Shown: positions 9,893-19,620 of the stretch, piece after piece
Layout of the letters: each line of letters starts with the position of its first letter
Position numbering within the stretch: position 1 is the stretch's first letter
Source: Isochrysis galbana
Taxonomy: Eukaryota; Haptophyta; Isochrysidales; Isochrysidaceae
Length of the DNA stretch: 64,000 nt
Direction of reading: 5' to 3'
NCBI GenBank assembly: GCA_018136815.1
Contig: CM030935.1
Span: 2,601,092 to 2,665,091, forward strand
Made by a program: the position numbers and the translations under genes
Notes under the pieces: model-generated
Told to the model about the DNA's origin: nothing
Seen by the model: the letters and a program-made list of their open reading frames with translations, nothing else
The model's database searches: none

Positions 9893-10792
9893 CCCTATCG
9901 TTTTACGTTTTGAAAATAAAATAATTAATGTTATATCCTAGCCAACCCCACTAGCTAATTGGACACAACTTTTCCGTCCCGGAATCCCGCCATGCCTGAC
10001 GAGCCAGGTGCCCGAGTGCTATGCCCCCTCCCCTCGATATTTGTCCTCCCCCCAGTGCACGCACCGACCCCGCGCACCCCAGCACGTCCTCTCCTCGAGT
10101 CCACGCTGGGGGAAAACCCCTTTCGGGTAAAAGCAACGCGGGGGGGGGGGGGGGGCACTCGTGAATAGGGGCCCAGGAGCGCTAATCTCTCCTCGCCGAA
10201 GCGAGTGGCCGCGGCGAGCCGCGGCCCTTCCCTCCTGGCTCTGGCGCCCCCGTCTTCTCTTACCCAAACGGGGCGAGAAGACACGTTTCTGCCGGAGGGG
10301 AGAGCTGCCGCTCCCCCCTCCCCTCCCTCTTCCCTTTTCCTCCTCTCTTCCCTGCGGCGGGGGCCCATGGCGCGCGCCTGCGGCCCCTCTTCAGGTCCCC
10401 AGGAGGCCGGCAGGGGCCTGGGAGCGCAGCTCAAGGGGCAGGTGAGGCTGGGGCATGGCCCTGGCCCCTCCTGCCTCTCCCTCGCTGGCTCTCGAGCCCC
10501 TGCCAGTCGACTGGAGCTGGCTGGGGGGTCCTGATCAGGGGGGCCCAGGGGGAGGAGGGGCTGGTCAGAGGGATGGGCAGGCCACGACGGGCCAGGGCGG
10601 GCGAGTCAGGCGGGCCTGTGGGGAGAGGAATGGGTCAGCAGGGCTGTGTGCTCCTGGCAGGCCATCAGGCGTGCCAGGAGAGTGGGTGGTTCCTCCCCCA
10701 TGAAAGGGGGGGAGTGGAGAGAGAGGGGGGCTCGTGCCCCCCCATGGGCGAACTAAGTATGAACTTAGTTGTTTTACGTTTTGACGATAGTT
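9893..10792 (-). mobile_element. LINE 5' hairpin split by a later retroelement insertion
   Basis: The plus-strand halves GACCCTATCGTTTT (9891-9904) and ACGATAGTTG (10784-10793) are the two arms of a LINE 5' hairpin of the CTATCG family. They are separated by the 858-bp element at 9913-10770 with its TSD. With the insert removed the palindrome CTATCGT...ACGATAG is restored, with a longer loop than in other copies. Only about ten bases of the older LINE remain beyond the hairpin. Confidence 0.65.
9913..10770 (-). mobile_element. Complete short retroelement, hairpin family CTAAG, 13-bp TSD
   Basis: The TSD GTTTTACGTTTTG is present at 9900-9912 and 10771-10783. On the sense (minus) strand the element begins AACTAAGTTCATACTTAGTT (10770-10751), followed within a few bases by ATGGGGGGG. 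Its 3' end is a T/A-rich tail (CATTAATTATTTTATTTT in sense) at 9913-9930. It is about 96% alike by eye to the copy at 20155-21033 and shares its 3' part with the truncated copy at 45341-45752. No reverse transcriptase is encoded. A G run at 10139-10155 lies inside. Confidence 0.85.
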
Positions 10793-11405
10793 GTCGCAAC
10801 CAACTATAAAGTTATACATTTTGTTGACATCTTAAGAGAAAGGATGCGCTGCTGCGATATGCTGAATAAGATAGGCCGCTGTTCATGCACCCCTCCCTGA
10901 TCCCTAACCCTAACCAACTCCTCGTCGCCTCTACCTGCCTATTCACCCATCACCTATTGTGGCATGGCAGTCATGGTGGCAGTCCTGGGGATGTGAGCGA
11001 CTGTGTACATTGCATCAGTTAGACTTTTGTGCCCTCACAAAGATGGCTTTTGTATCATTTGATGGGGAGCCCAATTGCATTGAACACAGAACCGTTGCCC
11101 CTAGCCTGAGGGCTGCAATAGTACATAGAGGTCCATAGGTGAGGGTCACAATGCAGAGGTGACCGCGATAAGCTGGCGGCTGATCCAGATGATCATCTCA
11201 TATATATCTGTCGTCGTTTCCAACCGCACTGCGAGAATACACCCTTCAGCACCTAGATTTACTGCCTCTCAAGTCCTGAGCTGTCGTTATCATTACATGC
11301 TTGCAGCTGTCGTAATCGCCACCGTAGCAGACTTCGGCGCCCGAGCAGCTAGGCTATAATACATCCGTATATGTATCGCCGCTTCTGCAAGGCTCGCGAG
11401 CCGCA
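10793..11405. other. Intergenic, no gene recognised
   Basis: AT-richer sequence, including a short CCCTAACCCTAACC stretch near 10899-10912 that is too short to be a telomeric tract. Nothing else seen. Confidence 0.4.
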
Positions 11406-11642
11406 TCATCGAGGCGCCAGAGCCACAGTGGAGATGATCACGCCGACAGCCGCGGCTCCGAGAGCGACGCCCGTCAGGATCTTCACCTTCTTATACATCA
11501 TCTCTCGATCTCGGTCCGTTGCATAGAGGCCCTCGGCCAGTCGGAAACCGCCAGCAAATCCGATCAGAGCACCACAGACCCCTGCCGTCGCAGCGACCTT
11601 CCCCACAGGGATCGAGGAGGCTGCAGGAGCGCGCGCTGCCAT
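11406..11642 (-). CDS. Small two-helix membrane protein
   Basis: ATG at 11640-11642, 78 residues. It has two glycine/alanine-rich hydrophobic helices (VAATAGVCGALIGFAGGF and ILTGVALGAAAVGVIISTVAL) separated by a charged loop containing LYATDRDREMMYKKV. Such hairpin membrane proteins are common in mitochondrial or plastid inner membranes, but no family is recognised. The frame is open further upstream without convincing coding character. Its ATG lies about 160 bp from the divergent plus-strand ATG at 11800, so a shared promoter is likely. Confidence 0.5.
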   Translation of the reverse strand: MAARAPAASSIPVGKVAATAGVCGALIGFAGGFRLAEGLYATDRDREMMYKKVKILTGVALGAAAVGVIISTVALAPR

Positions 11643-11799
11643 AGTAGTGTAGCGGCTGGCCCGATTAAAGTAGCGACTTTCGCCGACGATCATATCATGT
11701 ACCTCATGTACAAAAATAGAGGGATCTCGCTTGCGTACGAGTAGTGAAAAAAAATGAAGAGAACCAACGAGCAGGCGAGCGCAGCCATCCCCGAGGCAA

Positions 11800-12105
11800 A
11801 TGCAGGAAGTTGCTGGCCCGGGGGATGAGGAGGAGGACGTCCCGCTCTTCGCAACGAGTGTGCCACCTGGCGGCCTCACGACTGGCATGCAAGCCATTGC
11901 TGCGCTTATTGACGAGGATGAGGTACCAGCTGCTATGGAGGATGAGGACAGCCGTCGATCGACCAGAAGCAGGAAACGCAAAGCAGATAGTCTGGGCAGC
12001 GTCCAGGTCCATCTCGCGCTTTCGTCCTGCGAGCAGATGTTGCAACGGCAACGCACTCAGCCTCATACCGACAAGGTGGCCTTCAGACGGAGAGAAACTG
12101 GCTAA
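11800..12105 (+). CDS. Small acidic/basic protein, hypothetical
   Basis: ATG at 11800, 101 residues: an acidic N terminus (PGDEEEDVPLF), a hydrophobic middle (MQAIAALIDEDEVPAAM) and a basic cluster RSTRSRKRKAD that resembles a nuclear localisation signal. A GT donor-like site (GAG|GTACCA at 11920) could mean that the true gene is spliced. Divergent from the small membrane-protein gene. Function unknown; it may not be a real gene. Confidence 0.3.
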   Translation: MQEVAGPGDEEEDVPLFATSVPPGGLTTGMQAIAALIDEDEVPAAMEDEDSRRSTRSRKRKADSLGSVQVHLALSSCEQMLQRQRTQPHTDKVAFRRRETG

Positions 12106-12894
12106 CCTACGTAGCATCCGATCATTGAATTTGAATCTGCACACAATAGAGCATTTTGCCACATGCCATTCCCAATCCGCCCTGCGACAGATGCGGTGTG
12201 AGACAGCACCGTGCTGATCTACACTGACCTTGAATACCCAATGGCGTGGATTTTCGACCGTAGATCGCTTTGTCGATGAGATGAAGATATTTGAAATGAA
12301 ATATACGACACACAGCTTGCAATTGAATACACGACAAACGAACACGCATACGCTCATACGTAGGTGTGGGTGCTAGATTGAGTGCTCTTGGTACGGTGTG
12401 CGCAGAGTCATAGTGAAGCGGAATCTTGAATATGCTCACGGGACTATGTCTAGTGTTGAACACAAAATCAACTTGAACGTTTGGTCACTTGATCACACTT
12501 GCACCGTTTGCGTTAAATATAACATGTATATATGCGGGGGGTAATTTCCCCCCGTGTTCGGGTGGTGCACTGGGACTTTTGATGGCCCGCACCTTCAGTG
12601 CAAGAGCAAAGCACAGTCATTGGCCCGTCGAGGTCGCGTTCCGTCAAAAGAGGACCAGAAGTTTCGATTTATATTCACTTCAAACTTTTAGAAATTAAAA
12701 ACAGTATTTTAAATATAATGATTGTTTTATTAATAGTATTACTATAATTGATTTACTATTAGTAAATCACGTACGCTAACGCTAAAAAGCACGACTCGAC
12801 GCCTTTATACCCTTCGGCGAGGCGGGGTGCGAGGTGGAGGGTGACCCGAAACTCGGGTTACGTTTAATATCTAATATCCCGCCATTTACTACAT
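12106..12894. other. AT-rich intergenic region with dispersed repeat
   Basis: Carries a reverse copy of the short repeat GTCGCGTTCCGTCAAAAG (12634-12651). 12660-12790 is strongly AT-rich. No gene seen. Confidence 0.4.
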
Positions 12895-12925
12895 GTTACC
12901 CCCCAGGAGCCAACGCCCCAGTGCC
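12895..12925 (+). repeat. Orphan end of the GTTACCCCCCAGG inverted-repeat element
   Basis: GTTACCCCCCAGGAGCCAAC at 12895-12914 is identical to both outer ends of the 1.36-kb element at 47261-48616. No partner end is found nearby, so this is a remnant or a deleted copy. Confidence 0.55.
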
Positions 12926-13139
12926 ACGGGCCAAGAGCTTTCGCGCCAATCGTTCGCGTCAGCCGATTTGCACACCCAGTCCACATTGAAAAACTGCCCA
13001 TTTCAATAGTGTTTCGAGTGCTGAGCCCCCCCTTCTCACCCCATTAAGCCAGCATGTACCGGCAACCCCCCCATTGAAGTTGCGTTTTTATCTCAAGTTT
13101 TGGGAGCTGTGAAAAGAAAACTGAAAAAATTTTCAGTTT

Positions 13140-13153
13140 TGGAACGGAGGTAG
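13140..13153. repeat. Orphan Stowaway-like terminus
   Basis: TGGAACGGAGGTAG followed by TA, the right terminus of the CTACCTCCGTTCCA family. The sequence to its left (12926-13139) shows no matching left end. Confidence 0.45.
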
Positions 13154-13419
13154 TAAAATGCTTTGAATTTAGAATTTTATAAATTGACTATGGACATTTG
13201 ATGGCTCAATCTGAGTTTGTCACATGTTCGACGGAATGTGACCTTCGGGGGCTCCGCTGCGGGGCGGAGCTGCGCGAGGGAACCGTCGTCTGCAGGGGGA
13301 AGCCGTGCAGGGGGGGGAATCGCCAGGCGCCGGAGAGGTGAGCGCCGTACGGCATCACTCCACGCAGTCGCAACGTGCCCTGCAGGGGACCCCCGGCGAG
13401 GCTGCAACCATGCTATCGA

Positions 13420-14172
13420 AAAAAACCTTTTAATATTCTTACCGCACTCGCGGCGAATGGAACCACTACCCACTACAAGTAGCACGTAGCATACTCTCTA
13501 CACCCCCATTCCCCGGCCCTTCTCCCCCGCCATCAGGCGGCTCCCCCGTACACTACTAGGGGGATTGGGGTGGAGGGCTTAGATATGGTCCGGTGGCCCG
13601 CGCCACCCCCGGTGATCTTTCCCCCCCTTCCTCCTGTGTCTCCGAGTGGGCGGCCCACTCTGTCTCGTCTTATCCTGTAAACAGGCGCGAGACTTACCGA
13701 TTTTCCGGTGGGCGGAGCTCTCGCTCGCGCCCACCCCCTTTTCCGCGCTCTCTCTCCCCTCTCCTGCGGCACGCGCGATGGCGCGCCTGCGGCAGGCCTC
13801 CAGTTGCCCTCTGGCGGCCCCTGGAGGCTCCTGGAGGCCAGCTCAGGGGGCAGAGGAGGCTGGGGCTGGGCCCTGGCCTCCCCTGCCTCTCCCTCGCTGG
13901 CGCTCCCGAGCCTCTGGGGCCCCCAGTCTGCACCTGTCTGCCTGTCGACCAGGGGGGGAGGGGGGGTTGGAGCAATGGGCTGGTCGCGAGGGGCCAGGAT
14001 GGGCGAATGGGGCGAGCCTGTGGGGAAGGGAGTGGGTCAGTAGGGCAGTGGCCTCCTGGCAAGCCATCAGGCATGCCAGGAGGATGGGTGGTTCCTCCCC
14101 CATGGCAGGGGAGGAGTGGAGAGAGGGGGGGGCTCGTGCCCCCCCATGGGTCAACCAAGTATAAACTTAGTA
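13420..14172 (-). mobile_element. Complete short retroelement, CTAAG hairpin family, 15-bp TSD
   Basis: The TSD CAACCATGCTATCGA is present at 13405-13419 and 14173-14187. The sense strand (minus) begins with a palindrome of the CTAAGTTTATACTTAG type at 14172-14154 (one arm carries a T to G change), then GACCC and ATGGGGGGG. The 3' end in sense is AAGAATATTAAAAGG plus a run of T (13420-13440 on plus). The body (13690-14150) is shared with 30090-30581. No reverse transcriptase domain; length 753 bp. Confidence 0.85.
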
Positions 14173-14187
14173 CAACCATGCTATCGA

Positions 14188-15318
14188 TATCGAGCGAGCG
14201 GGAGTGCGCGTGGAACGTGAAACGTGCGAGCCCGGGAGTGTCGAATCCAGAGTATCTCAATACTCAAAGCGGATTCGATACTCGATAGTGCGAACGAATT
14301 TTGTTTTCAGGGCTTGTCTCGATGGTTCGCCGCTCGTTCGACATATTGAACACCGAGGCTTCACATCGCTCGTCAATTCGTTTGTCTCCTTCTTTGTTTG
14401 TTTTTGTTTCGAGCGTTTATGTTTGTTTCTCAGTTCTTTTGTTGATTGAGTGGTGTTAGTAGATTGAGTTTTGTGAGGTGGTCACGTGCGCCGTCGTCAT
14501 GTAGCGCGTTCCCCTCCCTCCCTCTCTCTCTCTCTCTCAAGATTGTGCCCCGAATGAGACTTGACACGATCAAGCATCCGCTTGATTCGACAGGGAGAGA
14601 AAACAGGAAATAGGAGAAGGGGGCGACGCGATCTCCCCCTGCTTCGAGCGCGGCGGCCGAACGTGATCTCCCCCTGCCCACAACAACACGAGTTGTTGTT
14701 ATGGTCATGAAAACAGAATCTAACACAACTTTTACGCACATTGCACAAACAGACCGAGAAGCACATTTCTTCCACGCTGGCGCAAGATTGACGTCGACTG
14801 CTCAAGAGACAAAAAAGAGAGTATCAGAGGCAGAGGCGGCGCCCGTGCGTCGCGCGCGCATGCCCCTCAGGCATAGCTACCACCTGACATATCAATTGCA
14901 GCCCTGCACGCGCGCACAGCACACACCGCCCATTAGAGGGGGAGAGAAAGTAACGACAGTTTTCACACGACTCAACCATGAGAGAAACGGAGAAAGAGAG
15001 CAAGAACATTTTCCACGCGTACCAACCATGAGAGAATGAGAGAGATGTAGTCGAGGCGCGAGGCGCCGAAAATATCGTGCCGCGTCCGTTCATGCACCGA
15101 GTGCGCCGAGCAACGATCCCATGAAAACACTCTTCCCCTGCTCCTAGAGTAACCAAAGGCGAACGAGATCAGACACAAACAGTTGGCAGCTTTCGCGGCC
15201 ATCATCATTTGTGCTTGCCTCTCGCCCTCACATGTGCTCTCTAGAGCAATGCGGACGTGAGAACTCTCAAGCCACTGGCAGTGTATGCGCGTTGCACCAA
15301 GAAATGGTAGTCCAATAT
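14188..15318. other. Intergenic, no gene recognised
   Basis: Includes a CT microsatellite (14510-14540). Minus-strand open frames here are low complexity and not convincing. Probably includes the 3' untranslated region of TFIIF-alpha near 15300. Confidence 0.35.
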
Positions 15319-16731
15319 TCATTTCCCGCCCAGCTTGTATTGGAAAATTATTGCGTCCTTGAGCACTGCTTGTGAGACGCCGCCCCGCTTTTCAAGTTTT
15401 GCGACATTCTTAATGATGTCCTGTAGGTGTTTCTTCTCTTCTGCTGACAGATTGAACTCCTTGAAGTAAGACGTGAGCTCCTTCAGGTTCATGGCTCCCT
15501 TCTCGTGCAGGAGCATGACTACATCACGTTCAGTCACGCGATGGCGTGTCAGCGGCAGGGCAGCAGCAAGCGCAGGCGCCGGTTGCTGCGTTGGGAAAGG
15601 CGGTGTGTTTGTGCGCGCGCGCTTGGTGTCGCCATCCTTGCCCTCAGCGCAGCTGGACTCTCCCGCGGCAGTCTTGCGCTTCGCGCCGATGGCTGAGCCC
15701 GTGCTGCTGCCCGCGCCATCGGCCGAGGCCGCCATCTCATCGGCAGACTCGCCGCCCCCTTCACTCTTGCCAATGCGTCGAGTGTCACCAAGGATGCGGC
15801 GAAGCAACGCCTTTCCACCCTCCGAGTCATCTTCGTCGTCGTCATCTTCGTCGTCGTCCTCGTCGTAATAGGGATCATCAGCCCGCCGCCGCTCGATCCG
15901 CTCAGCCTTCAATATTTTCTTCTGATACGCCTTCCATTCGCTAGTCTCCTCAGTGCGGTCTGCATCGACTTCCTCTTCCGGGTCCTCATCCGCAAGTCCG
16001 AGGCGGACACGGGCAGCCTCGTGGCCGACGACCTTCGCGGCCTCCTCGCGCGCCCCGGCCGCAAGCTCATCCTCCTCAAAAAATTCGTCGTCGTCATCGT
16101 CGAACATCTGTTCCTCATCCTCAACGTCCAGGCCCTCTCGCCCATCCTCATCCTCCCATCCTCCTCCGCGGCCGCTGGCTGAAGTGACAATGTCGGCGCC
16201 GTCATCGAATAGATCCTCTTCGAAGTCTGCGGAGGCAGGCTCATCGGCGGCAGCGTCCTCGCGATGAGTCTTGCGCAATGACGCGATGCGTGCTTCGCTT
16301 CTGCTGCCACGGAAGTCATTCTGCTGCAAAGACTTTTCCGCCTCATCGATGTCCATGGTCTCATAGAGTATCGCCGGCCGGAATGCGACCCACTCATCGA
16401 CTGGGATGACCTGGATGCTGCGAGGCCCCCCACGCCCGTCGCTCGGCTCGACACGCATAAGCACATATGCTGAGGCACCCGCGCCCGCAGCCTCGCGTAC
16501 GCCCTCGTATTTCTTGTCCGGTGTGGCGAGGGTGTAAAGCGAGTCTGCAGTCTGCCCGTGCCGCTGGGCAGCCCGGCTCAATGTAGCCTTCTGGCGGGTA
16601 AGCGTAGCGTTGGGAGGCTCACCCGGGCGCGGCTCGAGTGGTCCAATCCGCTCGCGAAACTTGGCAAGCACCCTTGGCTTGGCTGCCGCGCTCGAGGCCT
16701 TAAGGACAAAGCCATCGGCCGGCGCGGACAT
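15319..16731 (-). CDS. GTF2F1: Transcription initiation factor TFIIF, alpha subunit (RAP74)
   Basis: An uninterrupted 470-residue frame with ATG at 16729-16731. The C-terminal 65 residues (VTERDVVMLLHEKGAMNLKE, then LTSYFK and LEKRGG, ending FQYKLGGK) have the sequence and position of the RAP74 winged-helix domain that contacts RNA polymerase II and the FCP1 phosphatase. The N-terminal 140 residues hold the part expected to dimerise with TFIIF-beta (ASAYVLMRVEP, then IQVIPVDEWVAFRP). The middle is a highly charged acidic region (EEQMFDDDDDEFFEEDEL and EDDDDEDDSE), as in all RAP74 proteins. Human RAP74 is 517 residues, so this is near full length. It acts in the nucleus at promoters. The gene is divergent from uL6m, with a GA-rich purine tract (16780-16860) between them. 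Confidence 0.85.
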   Translation of the reverse strand: MSAPADGFVLKASSAAAKPRVLAKFRERIGPLEPRPGEPPNATLTRQKATLSRAAQRHGQTADSLYTLATPDKKYEGVREAAGAGASAYVLMRVEPSDGRGGPRSIQVIPVDEWVAFRPAILYETMDIDEAEKSLQQNDFRGSRSEARIASLRKTHREDAAADEPASADFEEDLFDDGADIVTSASGRGGGWEDEDGREGLDVEDEEQMFDDDDDEFFEEDELAAGAREEAAKVVGHEAARVRLGLADEDPEEEVDADRTEETSEWKAYQKKILKAERIERRRADDPYYDEDDDEDDDDEDDSEGGKALLRRILGDTRRIGKSEGGGESADEMAASADGAGSSTGSAIGAKRKTAAGESSCAEGKDGDTKRARTNTPPFPTQQPAPALAAALPLTRHRVTERDVVMLLHEKGAMNLKELTSYFKEFNLSAEEKKHLQDIIKNVAKLEKRGGVSQAVLKDAIIFQYKLGGK

Positions 16732-17258
16732 GCGGCGCGCGGCTTGGAGAGGGCGGCCGAGCGAGCCTTGTGTGAGAGAGAGCGGGGGGGGGGGGGGAGA
16801 GAGAGAGGGAGGGCCGAGAGTGGGAGGGAGGGAGGGAGGGTGGGAGGGAGAGACAGAGAAAACTCACAGCAAACCACATTCTTTTCACGTAAATATAGGG
16901 AATTCGAAGGGAAAAATCAACGGGACGAAAGAGAGAACGAAGGAGGGGCGGCGGCTTCTACTTTAGTAGGTAGGGGTGAGAGGGGGGGGGGGGAGCCAGC
17001 GCCAGACAGAGCGTGAGAGGGATTTTCTTGTAGATGTGAAGTATTGCGCTAGGAGTATTGTTAGAGAGAGACAACTCTTTCAGCCTTTCTCCCGTCGTGC
17101 CGCCCTCGTCGGCGGCGGCGGCGCGCCAGTCGGCTTCCTCTCGCTGCCCTCTCTCTGCCTCTTTCCCCTCCCCTCCCTTCTCTCCCTCCTGTTCGTGCGC
17201 GCGTATTCTGCTGTGAATCTAGTCGAGAGAATCCTATTTTATTCTGACGGTGCGTGCT
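16732..17258. promoter_or_regulatory. Divergent promoter region TFIIF-alpha / uL6m
   Basis: A bidirectional interval of about 530 bp with a purine-rich (GGGA)n tract at 16786-16860, a G run at 16981-16993 and a pyrimidine tract at 17140-17190 just upstream of the uL6m start. No other gene. Confidence 0.45.
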
Positions 17259-17954
17259 ATGTGGGGAGTACTCCGTGAGTCGCGCCGCTTCATGTCACGG
17301 ATCGGCCGTGTTCCAGTGAAGCTGCCTGAGGGCGTCAAGGTGACCATTGAGCCGTACGCCGAGGGGTCCCTCCGGCCGATCAAGCCACCTAGCGATTATC
17401 GACTCAAGCAAATGATGAAGCGGAGGCCGGACAAGGACTCCTTCCAGGCTTTTGGTCAGCCGCACCGCGCAGTCATCGAGGGACCCCTGGGCACCATGCG
17501 CGTTCCGATACATTCCTTCATCAACGTGGAGAGGGCTGACGACGCCACCCTCACAGTGACGTCCAAGTGCGGTGGTCAGACCAAGCTGGGGAAGACGATG
17601 TGGGGCACGACGCAATCATATCTCGCGAGCGCTGTGCGCGGAGTGTCGCAGGGGTATCGAAAGGATCTCGAGCTTCATGGTGTTGGATTCCGTGCGCGCA
17701 TGGAGAACATTGACGAGAAGGAAACGCTGGTGTTGCGCCTAGGATTCACAAACGAGTTGCATGTCCCGGTCCCCTACGGTGTGAAAATATCATGTCCGAC
17801 GCAGACCTCAGTTACGGTCTTTGGTCACATCAAGGGCCAGGTTGGGAACCTTGCCGCAAAGATCCGTGGGCTGCGTAAGCCCGATGCGTACAAGGGCAAG
17901 GGTATCCGCTACTTGGGAGAAGAGGTCAAATTGAAGCCCGGAAAGCGACGTTAG
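17259..17954 (+). CDS. Mitochondrial large-subunit ribosomal protein uL6
   Basis: ATG at 17259, 231 residues, no intron. The sequence follows the uL6 fold: MSRIGRVPVKLPEGVKV, GPLGTMRVP, a GVSQGYRKDLELHGVGFRA segment, then FGHIKGQVGNLAAKIRGLRK, closing with DAYKGKGIRYLGEEVKLKPG. The ending PDAYKGKGIRY with a basic tail is the bacterial/organellar type rather than the cytosolic uL6/L9 type. The short Arg-bearing N-terminal segment (MWGVLRESRRFMSR) suits a mitochondrial presequence, although a plastid location cannot be excluded. An insertion of about 25 residues between the first strand and GPLGTM (SDYRLKQMMKRRPDK region) enlarges it relative to bacterial L6 (about 177 residues). Confidence 0.85.
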   Translation: MWGVLRESRRFMSRIGRVPVKLPEGVKVTIEPYAEGSLRPIKPPSDYRLKQMMKRRPDKDSFQAFGQPHRAVIEGPLGTMRVPIHSFINVERADDATLTVTSKCGGQTKLGKTMWGTTQSYLASAVRGVSQGYRKDLELHGVGFRARMENIDEKETLVLRLGFTNELHVPVPYGVKISCPTQTSVTVFGHIKGQVGNLAAKIRGLRKPDAYKGKGIRYLGEEVKLKPGKRR

Positions 17955-18342
17955 GCGATGGCAACGCGGTTCGACAGCCGTAGCCGGCGCATATCTGGAG
18001 CTTGTCGCACGCGGACATTGAGGGGTGTGCTGACAAAGATTGAGCGCAGGGTGGGGTTGTGGGTGGTGTTTATGTGTGTGCGTGTCGTTATCAGGCTAGC
18101 CACAGCGACCACCACGCATTTAAGCAGGAAAGCGTTGCAGCAGTGGCTAGCGTCGACTTGCACCCACGTGCTTGCCGGATACCTGACTATAAACTCGTCG
18201 GCCTCCCCTCTTGGGTGTGGTGTGTGCTGGCGCTTGTATTTGTCATTACTGGCGTCCTTGCGTCCTTATCCGTATCCTTATTTATTAGTAGTAATAACAG
18301 GCTTAAAAGCAAACGTCTAAAGATTCGGAACCCTGCTCTCTA
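17955..18342. other. 3' flank of uL6m, no further gene
   Basis: Nothing recognised. The end of the interval carries a degenerate LINE-3'-end-like AAAGATTCGG at 18319-18328. Confidence 0.35.
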
Positions 18343-19620
18343 AACCTACGTTTATAAGTAGGGGTCAATGGGGGCCTCGCGACCCCCTCTCTCCATCGCG
18401 GACACGCCCTGGGTGGGCCTGCACATCCACATCCACCCTAAAAAAAACTTCTTAATAATCTCGCCGCGCGCGCGACCCTGCACAGTATCTACGCAGCCAC
18501 GCCCGCTTCCCTTCCCTCCCCCTCCACCTGCCTTGCGGCTCGTCCCCTCGTGCTCTACCTAGGGGCTGGGTGTAGTGGGTTTCCAGTGGCAGACGGTGTG
18601 TACCGATTCTCGACGGCCTGGTTCTCACCTTCCTCCTGTGCCATCGGGCTACCGGCTGATGTGTGTTTGTTCCTTGTGCTGTATCCACATCCACCCTAAC
18701 CCTGTGCCCTTTGGCAGGGGCTGAGCCGTCAACACTCCTGTCCAGACACTCGCTGGGCGCGCGCCGCGCGCCGCACGCATTCGCCTGCTCTGGCCCTCCC
18801 ATCGTACTGACCCCCCCCCTTCACCACTGAGCCACAGACCACCCGAGCCGCCAGCGAAGGAGCGGCTGAGCACTCAACAGAACAACCAAGCAATAAGACT
18901 CCCAATGGGCGCGCGACGCGCGCCGCACGCACTCGCCTGCACTGGCCCCCAATCGTACTGACCCCCCCCCCTTCACCACTGAGACACAGACTATCAGAGC
19001 CGCCAAGAGGGCACCCAGGGCCAGCGAAGCGAGCGAGGGAGAGGCAGGAGAGGCCAGGGCATTGCCCCAACCTCCACTGCCCTCTGAGCTGCCCCAGCAG
19101 GTCATCTGGGGGGTGGGGGGGGTCCCCTCAGAGGGAGGCCATGGCGCGCGCAGGCATCACGCGCCCGTAGGAGAACGCAAAGAATGGCGACAAAAGCAAA
19201 AGCGCAACAAAAAAAGAAACAATCCGGGCCGAATGTAAAAAGGTAATTCCTGCTCCCTTTTGCGATATGTGATATGTGCGCAGGACGACACCTTGCACGT
19301 CAAGCAGACGCCGCGAAAGAGCGGCGGCAGACGAAGAAGGCCCAAAAGGCGGGGGCCGAGCCCCCCCCGGGGGAACGATTAGATACTTGCAGGAGGCGTT
19401 TACGTTTGTCCCCCACAAGAACGAACACCACACCAGCAGGTCTGCCCCAGCCCGCCCCTTGCATTTGGCCCGACGTAGTGCGTAGTGCACGCGGCGCCCC
19501 CCCCCCCCCCCGATACCAAAGACAAAGGAATGAAGGGTGTAGTGCAAAGGAGTGAGTATACTGGGGTATAGGCGATGGAGTTAGAAAGTGCCGTGAGTGT
19601 ATACTCCTTTATTTATAGCT
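18343..19620 (+). mobile_element. LINE 5' portion, TAGG hairpin family, interrupted by a nested copy
   Basis: Starts with the palindrome AACCTACGTTTATAAGTAGG (18343-18362), then GGTCA and ATGGGGGCC, as in the element at 884. It is interrupted at 18440-18682 by another element. The remainder (18700-19610) matches 965-1690, up to a common stretch TATAGGCGATGG, and then passes into LINE C-terminal coding sequence at about 19620. It may therefore be the 5' half of one internally deleted LINE running to 21640. Confidence 0.7.
18440..18682 (-). mobile_element. 5'-truncated LINE 3' end with 15-bp TSD, nested
   Basis: Perfect direct repeats ATCCACATCCACCCT at 18425-18439 and 18683-18697 flank 243 bp. 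The sense (minus) strand ends in GGCGAGATTATTAAGAAG followed by eight T. The same 3' untranslated sequence occurs in plus orientation at 21450-21640 and 43395-43565. There is no 5' hairpin, as expected of a 5'-truncated copy. Confidence 0.85.

Noticed and set aside
10899-10912. Telomere-like CCCTAACCCTAACC
   Set aside because: Only two units; no array and no chromosome-end context.
16578-16877. Pro/Leu/Ser-rich minus-strand frame
   Set aside because: Shadow of the purine-rich promoter tract between TFIIF-alpha and uL6m.
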